Positions 1 to 6,184 of a stretch of DNA of 11,408 nucleotides are shown here, piece by piece. Source of the stretch: Flavobacteriales bacterium (lineage in GTDB: Bacteria > Bacteroidota > Bacteroidia > NS11-12g > UBA955); contig CANFVI010000042.1 in the NCBI GenBank assembly GCA_947450405.1, forward strand, positions 1 through 11,408, written 5' to 3'. The translations under genes were made by a program, and so were the position numbers. The number at the start of each line of letters is the position of its first letter. Within the stretch, counting starts at the first letter, position 1. The notes beneath the pieces are model-generated. The model had not been told where the DNA came from and made no database searches. It was given only the letters and a program-made list of their open reading frames with translations.

Positions 1-182
1 AAACTGGCGGTAGATTCATCTACGATTGGAACGAAGCCATTGGCATTGCCATGGCAAACGGCACAACTGTACGATTAAAATTGGGCGACTTAGAATGGAA
101 CAATCTCGATGATCCGAATGCCACCCGTTACTGCATGAGAAATAAGGTTGAGGAAGTGAGTAAAGAAAAAGCTGAGAAATAG
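1..182 (+). CDS. C-terminal end of an unrecognised protein (5' partial)
   Basis: Reading from base 3, 59 codons stay open up to a TAG at 180-182, so this is the 3' end of a gene that begins left of the window. The visible residues start TGGRFIYDWNEAIGIA and end in a charged, lysine/glutamate-rich tail (KVEEVSKEKAEK). The composition (aromatic and acidic residues, no membrane segment) looks like a soluble cytoplasmic protein. I do not recognise the family from this fragment. The gene converges on the minus-strand operon that ends at 265, with an 82-base gap holding a symmetric repeat. Confidence is in the reading frame, not in any function. Confidence 0.6.
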   Translation, partial: TGGRFIYDWNEAIGIAMANGTTVRLKLGDLEWNNLDDPNATRYCMRNKVEEVSKEKAEK

Positions 183-207
183 GTTTTTAAGGAACTCAAT
201 ATATTTA

Positions 208-261
208 TGTTCACTCATTAATTATGTTCACAAAATCGTGAACAGCCAATATCGGTGAACA
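208..261. repeat. Nested double inverted repeat of TGTTCAC in the convergent gap
   Basis: TGTTCAC occurs at 208-214 and 225-231, and its exact reverse complement GTGAACA at 238-244 and 255-261. The inner pair encloses 6 bases. The spacing between inner and outer copies is exactly 10 bases on each side, so the array is symmetric about its centre. It lies between the stop codons of two converging genes, so it could be a bidirectional transcription terminator or RNA 3'-end hairpin. Neither side is followed by a clear T-run, so it is not a textbook intrinsic terminator. A protein-binding double dyad is the alternative. Confidence 0.6.
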
Positions 262-264
262 ACA

Positions 265-564
265 TTACCCTATCAACCAACTTAATCCATAGTTTGTCCA
301 AAATTCTATCAGTTCACATTCTTCTGGTAGCAAGCCATCAATACGATCTAATTTCATCGTGTCAATTTGAACGGTATACGTTCCTATCTGATTAATGTCC
401 CAAAGAATCCGTGTTTTACACACATCGAGGCAAGCTTCGGCAGGAAATGATTGTTCTCCCCTATGAAGTGTGCATACAATCACTCTTTTCGAAGGATCAT
501 CATCTGACCTCGGCTTTTCAACTGGAGGTTCAGCAATTTGCAATTGGATGTCTGTGATTGTCAT
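265..564 (-). CDS. Small unrecognised protein, 99 aa
   Basis: A 99-residue protein starts with ATG at 564-562 and ends with TAA. Its start overlaps the stop of the upstream double-cyclotransferase gene in the junction TAATG, which points to translational coupling and is the best evidence that it is real. The N-terminal 25 residues are proline- and acid-rich and probably flexible. The rest (VIVCTLHRGEQSFPAEA onward) alternates hydrophobic and polar residues like a small beta-rich domain, with two cysteines near the middle (CLDVC) and a tryptophan-rich end (FWTNYGLSWLIG). There is no signal peptide or membrane segment. It is the last gene of the left operon. I do not recognise the family. Confidence 0.7.
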   Translation of the reverse strand: MTITDIQLQIAEPPVEKPRSDDDPSKRVIVCTLHRGEQSFPAEACLDVCKTRILWDINQIGTYTVQIDTMKLDRIDGLLPEECELIEFWTNYGLSWLIG

Positions 565-1736
565 TATTTATCAAATTCTATAATTACACGCTGTTCCCTA
601 AACATCAAAATACCGCGTCTTACAAAATGAAAATACTTGGAACGAAAGTATCCATGTTCATCCATCCCAAGGTTCATTGCTTCAAAATGAATCACTTCTT
701 CTGGCTCGCAAAAGAATACCAATCGGGTGCTCCAAGTGCACTCGTAATAGTAAATCTTGGCCTTATGCCCGTTAATAAGTACTGGCAAGGCATAATCTTT
801 AACATTGGCTAATTCTTCTTCCGAACCCAACATAGGAATATCACTGTCTGTTAAAAAACGAGAATCGTCGGTAACCCTTGCCTCTATTAGTGCTTGATCT
901 AAATAGGCCTTGCCTTCATCCCCCAAAATATCTATACCTTTGTATAGATGTTCCATATAAGCCTTGGTTGGCAACAACCCGTCCTTAATCTTATCGGGAT
1001 GAGCCAAGTAAACAATGGCTTCTACCGATGTTCCATCATCTAAGAATACAGTTATCTGACTGCGGAAATAGTGTCCCATATTTACACCCTCCCTTTTGTC
1101 CAATTCCATTAGACCTGCCTCATTTACATCGTACAATATGCCCATCACAGATTTACCTTGCACAGGCATAATATTGGCATAACCATACCCCGGATTACTA
1201 TCTGCTATCTTGTTAAATACCAATCTATGATCATTTACACTACCCTTAATTCTGCGAGTAAAGTTTACATTCCGTTCCACCATTCTCGATTTGTTCATAT
1301 TTGAGCCATAAGCAAAGTACCAATGTGGTAATTTATCATGATCCTTGTAATCGCCAGATGAAATAATTGGATGATGAATTTCCTTCTCGTTGAAATACAT
1401 CCAAACAGAAATCACTTTATCCCAATCTGAGAATTGAATCGCAACCTGTTTGCGTGTATACCAACTTTTAGAATCAAACCGAATTGGGTTATTACTTATG
1501 GGATAGCAACCTTCTAACTCATCAAGGCGAGCCAACGTGAGGTCATCAACTTCATAAACTTCCCCCAGAATATGTGAGATGGATTGACTCCCACTCACAA
1601 ATGGGATACGACCATTAACGTGCATGACAAATTTATCTTGGGTTTTGGCTTCCCCCAAGAAATTGGCAGTATTTAAATAAGCGTGATTGTGATAATTCTG
1701 GCGCAGTGTTCCGTAAACGAAAATGAATGTTTTCAT
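564..1736 (-). CDS. Double gamma-glutamylcyclotransferase (AIG2-like) fusion protein with extra C-terminal module
   Basis: This 390-residue soluble protein carries two copies of the gamma-glutamylcyclotransferase fold, which normally stands alone at 110-150 residues. Copy 1 (about 3-115) has the opening motif VYGTLR (7-12) and the catalytic-acid segment LDELEG, with E75 as the likely general base. Copy 2 (about 138-270) opens with FAYGSNM (141-147) and has LDKREG with E216. Both copies therefore look catalytically competent. Known members release 5-oxoproline from gamma-glutamyl-amino acids, glutathione or gamma-glutamylamines; the substrate here cannot be told. Residues about 285-390 match neither copy and form an unrecognised domain ending in basic/aromatic strands. 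The start is ATG, 84 bases after the upstream gene, and the stop overlaps the next gene's ATG. It may act in peptide or amide turnover within its operon, but no ligase partner is visible. Confidence 0.8.
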   Translation of the reverse strand: MKTFIFVYGTLRQNYHNHAYLNTANFLGEAKTQDKFVMHVNGRIPFVSGSQSISHILGEVYEVDDLTLARLDELEGCYPISNNPIRFDSKSWYTRKQVAIQFSDWDKVISVWMYFNEKEIHHPIISSGDYKDHDKLPHWYFAYGSNMNKSRMVERNVNFTRRIKGSVNDHRLVFNKIADSNPGYGYANIMPVQGKSVMGILYDVNEAGLMELDKREGVNMGHYFRSQITVFLDDGTSVEAIVYLAHPDKIKDGLLPTKAYMEHLYKGIDILGDEGKAYLDQALIEARVTDDSRFLTDSDIPMLGSEEELANVKDYALPVLINGHKAKIYYYECTWSTRLVFFCEPEEVIHFEAMNLGMDEHGYFRSKYFHFVRRGILMFREQRVIIEFDK

Positions 1737-1820
1737 AGTTTTTTGTAGTTTTTTATATTTATGAAAACAAAACTAATTTTAGTAAATTTAAGCTATGTTG
1801 TTTTGTCGACGTCGTTGTTT

Positions 1821-2903
1821 TTATTCGTTGACATAATGTACCAATTGTCGAGGGATGCTGATGCGTTTAATGCCGCCATTTTGCCCAGTCACATAATACT
1901 GTTTAGCCAAATTATTATTGCCCAAGGTCTTGATGATTTCTTTTTTTATTTTATAAACAGCATCACGAAACGGTTTATCATCGGGATCTGACATATTAAA
2001 ACAATTACGGATTGCCCTAAGGCCGTCCTCAGTATCAGCCATCTCCGTTATACGTCGATAATTTATTTCTACCTTTTCTAAAAAACCACCACGTTCTTTG
2101 TTTCTGAATCCTTTAGCCACATCAATATACAAACAATGTATAGCAAAACATACTGGTGACATATGCACTTCCCCGAGTTCTTGAAAGTCTATAGTACAAT
2201 GAACATAATTCAATCGAATAGGAATTAGGCTTTCGCCCGACATAACTTGATTTAATCTTACCGCAGATTCGGAATTATTGCCGTTTAATAAAATTTGGGT
2301 GTTTGATTTAGTTATATTAGACAAACCATGTTTCTCAGCGAAGGCCAATGTTTCAGGACTTTGTACTATTTCTGACTCTAAAATTGATTCCGCAACGTGG
2401 TTTTCATGAAAACTAACAACTGCATTGCGCAACGCTTGTGGTTCTGGCATTTGGGGGAAAGTACAAATGAAAGTGCGTCTAGGTCCCCCAAAATAAATGA
2501 GGTGAGCCCAAGCATTTTCATCCAATTTCATTTTGCGTCGGAGAAGTTGATTGGCGCGCGCTGGATCGTATCCTTCAAACAAATCCGAAATGATGATTTC
2601 TTGTTTTCGGGAATGCAGCAGTCTAAGTCCAGGAATTTTCTGCAACCAATATTCATGAGCTTCATGGGTATTTTCGAAGGCCGTTGAATTGAACTGAAAA
2701 GGGAATTCCAATTTGCTACCCCAATGTTTACAGGCAGTTCGAAGAACTTGCAAATGTTTATCTAATGAATCATCAGATGGCATATCTACCAACAATACCC
2801 AAGTATGTTGGGAAAAGAAAAAATTCAATCTGTCTGATGCTTTTTGAAATTCCATCATTGCAAGATAATTAAAAAATATTTTAGTTGGCAGAATTAAATT
2901 CAC
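1821..2903 (-). CDS. Unrecognised protein, about 360 aa, possible C-terminal winged helix
   Basis: The open frame extends upstream to a TTG at 3035, but that stretch overlaps the preceding gene by 112 bases and reads like out-of-frame sequence (Arg/His/Pro/Ser-rich). I prefer the GTG at 2903, which lies 20 bases after the preceding stop and follows an AAGG. ATG at 2858 or 2855 is the alternative. The protein is soluble. The N-terminal part alternates hydrophobic strands and helices (HTWVLLVDMP; WAHLIYFGG). The last 50 residues (IKKEIIKTLGNNNLAKQYYV, then GGIKRISIPRQLV) look like a helix pair followed by a beta wing, which suggests a winged-helix DNA-binding or dimerisation module. This is pattern judgement only. 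It is probably co-transcribed with its neighbours. Family unknown. Confidence 0.65.
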   Translation of the reverse strand: MNLILPTKIFFNYLAMMEFQKASDRLNFFFSQHTWVLLVDMPSDDSLDKHLQVLRTACKHWGSKLEFPFQFNSTAFENTHEAHEYWLQKIPGLRLLHSRKQEIIISDLFEGYDPARANQLLRRKMKLDENAWAHLIYFGGPRRTFICTFPQMPEPQALRNAVVSFHENHVAESILESEIVQSPETLAFAEKHGLSNITKSNTQILLNGNNSESAVRLNQVMSGESLIPIRLNYVHCTIDFQELGEVHMSPVCFAIHCLYIDVAKGFRNKERGGFLEKVEINYRRITEMADTEDGLRAIRNCFNMSDPDDKPFRDAVYKIKKEIIKTLGNNNLAKQYYVTGQNGGIKRISIPRQLVHYVNE

Positions 2904-2923
2904 TTCGCCTTCACCAATTGTTC

Positions 2924-3637
2924 CTATGTTACTTCCATTGGAACCGATGATAAATGCGTGACTTCGGTGATTTGGTGATTTGCGAAGATTGCCCAGGCAG
3001 GGTCGGTGTCTTCCCTCAAATTTGCTCGAAGACAAATGATTTTGTCCCTCAAAACCATAAAAAACATGGCTAATTTTAGAAGTTCGTTTCTGCGGCGGAC
3101 GTCGATTCCAATATAACTTATTTTGGAAAATCCTGTATTTTCAAACGCGTTATTGTAGCAACTGTGAAACTCCATGAACATGGTGGTTGCCCCGCGTCCG
3201 AGATATTCGTCGTAGAGTTCAATTCCTACAGACTTCCCTATTTCTGATTGGCTATAATTAAAGTTAGGATCTGGGAAAATAAAATGGGCCACTCCCACTT
3301 CAACCTTGTCGTCGGCTTTGTTTATGATATATGGCGTTGCCAAATAGGCCCCCGGAAGATTTGCTTTCACAAACTCGGTATACGCTTCACAGATCATCAA
3401 ATGTTGAATTTGAAACATCTCATTCATTCTGCCCGACTCCACTTCCACCGGTTGCTGTTTCAAGCAGATTACTTCTTCGTGTTCGCACTGCATTACGAAG
3501 CCATATTTTGCTGAGGGATTTGATTCGCCGAAATCATATAATCCGAATTTCAACAACTGCTTTAACTCACTAATTAATTCAGAACTTGGCTCAATTATGG
3601 AAATTAAACCGCGCGACGTTTCAATCTGTTTTCCCAT
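2924..3637 (-). CDS. Unrecognised protein, 237 aa, first gene of the left operon
   Basis: I start this gene at the ATG at 3637 (MGKQIETSRG). The frame runs 14 codons further to a TTG at 3679, but that is a poor start and would extend into the G/C-tract region. The product is a soluble mixed alpha/beta protein without signal peptide or membrane segments. Its C-terminal half contains a cysteine/histidine stretch (MEFHSCYNNAFENTGF) and an acidic segment (REDTDPAWAIFANH). I cannot match it to a known family. The next gene probably begins 20 bases after its stop, so the two are likely co-expressed. Its 5' flank holds an unusual C-rich/T-rich tract, described separately. Confidence 0.65.
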   Translation of the reverse strand: MGKQIETSRGLISIIEPSSELISELKQLLKFGLYDFGESNPSAKYGFVMQCEHEEVICLKQQPVEVESGRMNEMFQIQHLMICEAYTEFVKANLPGAYLATPYIINKADDKVEVGVAHFIFPDPNFNYSQSEIGKSVGIELYDEYLGRGATTMFMEFHSCYNNAFENTGFSKISYIGIDVRRRNELLKLAMFFMVLRDKIICLRANLREDTDPAWAIFANHQITEVTHLSSVPMEVT

Positions 3638-3685
3638 AGTTTTTAATAAAGTTTGAATGATTTCAAAGACAATATACAAAAAAAT

Positions 3686-3701
3686 GGGGGGCGGGGATGG
3701 G
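3686..3701 (+). repeat. G-tract cluster (G6-C-G4-AT-G3)
   Basis: On the plus strand six Gs (3686-3691), a C, four Gs (3693-3696), AT and three Gs (3699-3701) occur together in otherwise AT-rich DNA. They are preceded by a run of A. On the minus strand this is a C-rich stretch directly followed by T7, about 50-65 bases upstream of the left operon's first ATG. It is either a slippage-prone promoter-proximal tract or an imperfect G-quadruplex former. No function is shown. Confidence 0.5.
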
Positions 3702-3960
3702 AAACTCTCCTACAATTTATTCATGTTAAGCAAAGTAAGTGAATGAATTAATTGTGGTTGATGTATGAAATGGTTCGGGGTTTTTGAGGGATATTCTCTG
3801 ATTTAATAAAATTGAATCACTTAGAATTTTATTTTGAATTGTAATGCTCTTGATATCAAACAATTTTCGATTTTCACACACTGAGATTAATGAAAAATGC
3901 TAATCTATCAACTAATTAAACTTGAAATATCATATAAATATGTTGGTCGAGATTTACAGA

Positions 3961-4009
3961 TTGAATATTATATTTGAATACTATTTGATACCCATTTAAT
4001 AATATTCAA
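3961..4009. repeat. 11-bp perfect inverted repeat upstream of the helicase gene
   Basis: TTGAATATTAT at 3961-3971 is repeated as its exact reverse complement ATAATATTCAA at 3999-4009, with 27 bases between. In such AT-rich DNA a match of this length is uncommon but could still be chance. It could be a repressor operator or an RNA stem in the helicase leader. A TATATTTG element overlaps the left arm. Confidence 0.45.
3969..3976 (+). promoter_or_regulatory. Candidate Bacteroidota -7 element for the helicase gene
   Basis: TATATTTG matches the Bacteroidota -7 consensus TAnnTTTG exactly. A plausible -33 partner (TTG at 3943-3945) is 23 bases upstream, a few bases farther than usual, so this is a weak prediction. 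If it is used, the helicase mRNA would have a leader of about 130 bases containing the right arm of the 11-bp repeat and the 8-bp repeat. Confidence 0.25.
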
Positions 4010-4011
4010 GT

Positions 4012-4048
4012 CTTCAAATACATTATTTAATTAGTGAGCAATTTGAAG
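4012..4048. repeat. 8-bp inverted repeat in the helicase leader
   Basis: CTTCAAAT at 4012-4019 pairs with ATTTGAAG at 4041-4048, with a 21-base interval. It lies 64-100 bases before the helicase ATG and immediately follows the 11-bp inverted repeat. It may be a second operator half-site pair or an RNA stem, but chance is quite possible in DNA this AT-rich. Confidence 0.3.
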
Positions 4049-4111
4049 TAGTTTTTATTTCATGCGGAAATATTAAATAAAAAATCAAAATGGTACAACC
4101 AATAAAAGCGA

Positions 4112-6169
4112 ATGGCTACAATAATTGAGAATATTGAAATTGACGAAACAAATGAAGAGTTCTTTTTAGCTTCAGAACTTGTCAAATATGGTCATAAATT
4201 AATTTACTTAACTGGTAAAGCAGGCACAGGTAAAACTACATTTTTAAAATATCTAAGACAGACAACTAAAAAAAATAATATTGTTTTAGCATATACTGGA
4301 GTTGCCGCCATTAATGCCGGAGGACAGACAATTAATTCATTTTTCAAAATACCATTTGGGCCGTTTTTGCCAAATGATAAAAGACTAAGACCAAGACCAG
4401 ATATTAATGATGAAGATAAAAGCACTATATATAATCATTTTCAGTATAATACAGAAAAACTTGAAATTATTAGAGGTTTAGAACTACTTATAATTGACGA
4501 AATTTCTATGGTAAGGTGTGATTTACTAGATGTAATAGACAAAATACTTCGTATTTACAGAAAACGAGAAAATCAAGCTTTTGGAGGCTTACAAGTCATA
4601 CTCATTGGGGACACTTTTCAATTACCACCAATTGATAAAGACTGGCATATACTTGAACCCTTTTATGAAAGTACTTTCTTTTTTAGTTCAAAAGTTATTC
4701 AAGATAATAAACCTGTTTATATTGAACTAAAGAAAATTTACCGTCAAAATGAACAAGAATTCATTGAACTATTAAATAGAGTAAGAATTAATAATATTAA
4801 TCAAAATGAACTCAATTTACTTAACTCAAAATTCGACCCCAATTTTTCACCGAACGCTAAGTCAAGTTACATAACACTAGCAACTCATAATAATATAGTA
4901 GAAAGGACTAATTTATCGAAGTTATCTGAATTACCTGGAGATATTCAACTTTTTGAAGCAATAATTAATAATGATTTCCCTGAAAATATAATGCCTACAG
5001 AAAGAGTTCTTCAAATCAAAGAAGGAGCTCAAATTATGTTTATTAAAAATGATAAACCAAAGAGGATTTATAACGGAAAAATTGCTCGAATAAAAAAAAT
5101 AGAACATCAAAAAATCACTGTAGAATATGAAGACAATGGCGATATTATTGAATTTGAAATTGAAAAGCAAATATGGAATAATATCAGATACAATTGGAAT
5201 GATAAGGAGAAAAAAATAGATGAAGAGATCATTGGAACATTTACTCAATACCCAATAAAGCTTGCTTGGGCAATAACGGTACATAAAAGCCAAGGATTGA
5301 CTTTTGAGAAAGTCATTGCAGATATAGGTAGTGCTTTTGCTTCAGGACAAGTCTATGTTGCATTGAGCAGATGTACATCTTTCAATGGATTGATTTTGAA
5401 ATCAAAAATAGATTTTAGTGCAATTAAAACAGATGCAAAAGTTATTGAATTTGCTAAAAATGAAACCCCCGGCACTTTAATTGTGAAGGAATTAAATTCA
5501 GGGAAAGCTGATTTTTATTATGAGAAATTACGTGAAGATATTAAATTATTAGATTTCGAAGGCGCATATGTTAATTTCATAAAAGCCATAAAATTAAGAA
5601 ACGACATTGAAACCGATATATTTAGAAAGTATTTTATAACTACAGCGAATAAAATTGGGTCATATAGAAAAAAACATGCTGTTAATTTCAATGAACTAAT
5701 TAAAGAACTACAAAAGAATGAAGAAATGCAATTTTCTATTTCCAATTTGAAAATAGAAAACTTAAATCAACAAACAATAATAAATGAACAACAGAAAACT
5801 ATTGATGTCTTTCTAGCCAAGACCAGAGAGCTAGAGAAGAAATCCAAAAAACTAATTTCTGATATTTCAATTTTAGAAATTGAAAACTTAAATCAGCAAA
5901 CAACAATAAATGAGAAGCAGAAAACTATTGAAAATTTGCTCAATAGAACCGAAGATCTTGAGGAAAAATGCGAAAAAACAAATTCCGAAATTTCAGTTTT
6001 GACAACTGAAAAAATGAATATTGAAATAAATATTCAGCAAATAAAAAAAACAAGACTTGAGCAAATACTTTATATCGCAAAATTAGAAAATACAATCGAA
6101 AATCACGAAAAGGAAATAAAAAGAATAGGAACATTAAAATGGTATCATAAATTATTCGGACAGCATTAA
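4112..6169 (+). CDS. PIF1/RecD2-like superfamily 1 DNA helicase with C-terminal coiled coil
   Basis: This 685-residue protein is an ATP-driven DNA helicase of the PIF1/RecD2 branch, expected to move 5'->3' on single-stranded DNA and to act in replication, repair or defence. The helicase core occupies about 15-450. It has Walker A GKAGTGKTT (35-43), Walker B LLIIDEISM (D129, E130), motif III IGDTFQLPPI (165-174), motif IV KIYRQ (208-212), motif V ITVHKSQGLTF (399-409) and motif VI VYVALSR with R430. Residues 315-385 look like the SH3-like insertion of this branch. After a helical linker (about 465-540) a long coiled coil (about 543-675) contains two tandem 42-residue units. The C-terminus ends WYHKLFGQH. 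Every catalytic motif is intact. It stands alone on its strand and converges with the triad operon 15 bases after its stop. A defence role is possible but only inferred from context. Confidence 0.9.
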   Translation: MATIIENIEIDETNEEFFLASELVKYGHKLIYLTGKAGTGKTTFLKYLRQTTKKNNIVLAYTGVAAINAGGQTINSFFKIPFGPFLPNDKRLRPRPDINDEDKSTIYNHFQYNTEKLEIIRGLELLIIDEISMVRCDLLDVIDKILRIYRKRENQAFGGLQVILIGDTFQLPPIDKDWHILEPFYESTFFFSSKVIQDNKPVYIELKKIYRQNEQEFIELLNRVRINNINQNELNLLNSKFDPNFSPNAKSSYITLATHNNIVERTNLSKLSELPGDIQLFEAIINNDFPENIMPTERVLQIKEGAQIMFIKNDKPKRIYNGKIARIKKIEHQKITVEYEDNGDIIEFEIEKQIWNNIRYNWNDKEKKIDEEIIGTFTQYPIKLAWAITVHKSQGLTFEKVIADIGSAFASGQVYVALSRCTSFNGLILKSKIDFSAIKTDAKVIEFAKNETPGTLIVKELNSGKADFYYEKLREDIKLLDFEGAYVNFIKAIKLRNDIETDIFRKYFITTANKIGSYRKKHAVNFNELIKELQKNEEMQFSISNLKIENLNQQTIINEQQKTIDVFLAKTRELEKKSKKLISDISILEIENLNQQTTINEKQKTIENLLNRTEDLEEKCEKTNSEISVLTTEKMNIEINIQQIKKTRLEQILYIAKLENTIENHEKEIKRIGTLKWYHKLFGQH
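5753..6004 (+). repeat. Tandem 126-bp duplication within the helicase coiled coil
   Basis: Two direct units of 126 bp (5753-5878 and 5879-6004) encode residues 548-589 and 590-631. Both begin IENLNQQT and share the pattern INExQKTI, then ELE/DLE, then a final SxISxL. Identity is high at both protein and DNA level in the first third and falls off after it. This is an internal duplication that lengthens the coiled coil by 42 residues, i.e. six heptads, so the heptad register is preserved. Confidence 0.8.
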
Positions 6170-6184
6170 TAATTCATAATACAC

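Larger units (their letters stand above)
3638..4111. other. Intergenic region between divergent genes, about 470 bases
   Basis: No open frame of useful length is visible here. The region separates the divergent left operon (start 3637) from the helicase gene (start 4112) and must hold both promoters. It contains an isolated G-tract cluster (3686-3701), an 11-bp inverted repeat (3961-3971 with 3999-4009) enclosing a candidate -7 element, and an 8-bp inverted repeat (4012-4019 with 4041-4048). GC content falls sharply across it. A 12-codon frame (4090-4128) begins at an ATG 22 bases before the helicase start and overlaps it; I see nothing that supports its translation. Confidence 0.6.

Noticed and set aside
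1761..1991. Plus-strand hydrophobic open frame of 76 codons
   Set aside because: It mostly lies antisense to the end of the 360-aa gene; hydrophobicity comes from AT-rich shadow codons.
2904..3035. N-terminal extension of the 360-aa protein up to 3035
   Set aside because: The upstream start is TTG and the added residues overlap the preceding gene in another frame and look like out-of-frame sequence. GTG at 2903 or ATG at 2858 fits better.
3248..3573. Two overlapping plus-strand frames inside the 237-aa gene
   Set aside because: Antisense, overlapping each other, no recognisable motif and no independent start context.
265..3637. Possible bacterial ubiquitin-like or PRTRC cassette
   Set aside because: I looked for an E1/ThiF nucleotide-binding motif, a JAB metal motif or a ubiquitin-like Gly-Gly end and saw none.
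3638..3679. Upstream start for the 237-aa protein
   Set aside because: It would be TTG, whereas an in-frame ATG at 3637 gives a normal protein start.
4090..4128. Twelve-codon leader frame overlapping the helicase start
   Set aside because: Too short to support. The overlap is suggestive of a leader peptide but nothing else backs it.
4931..5293. Minus-strand frame of 120 codons inside the helicase gene
   Set aside because: Phe/Ile/Tyr-rich antisense shadow of a gene whose helicase motifs are unmistakable.
6170..6184. Bidirectional terminator between helicase and kinase genes
   Set aside because: The 15-base gap and its flanks show no convincing GC stem or T-run.
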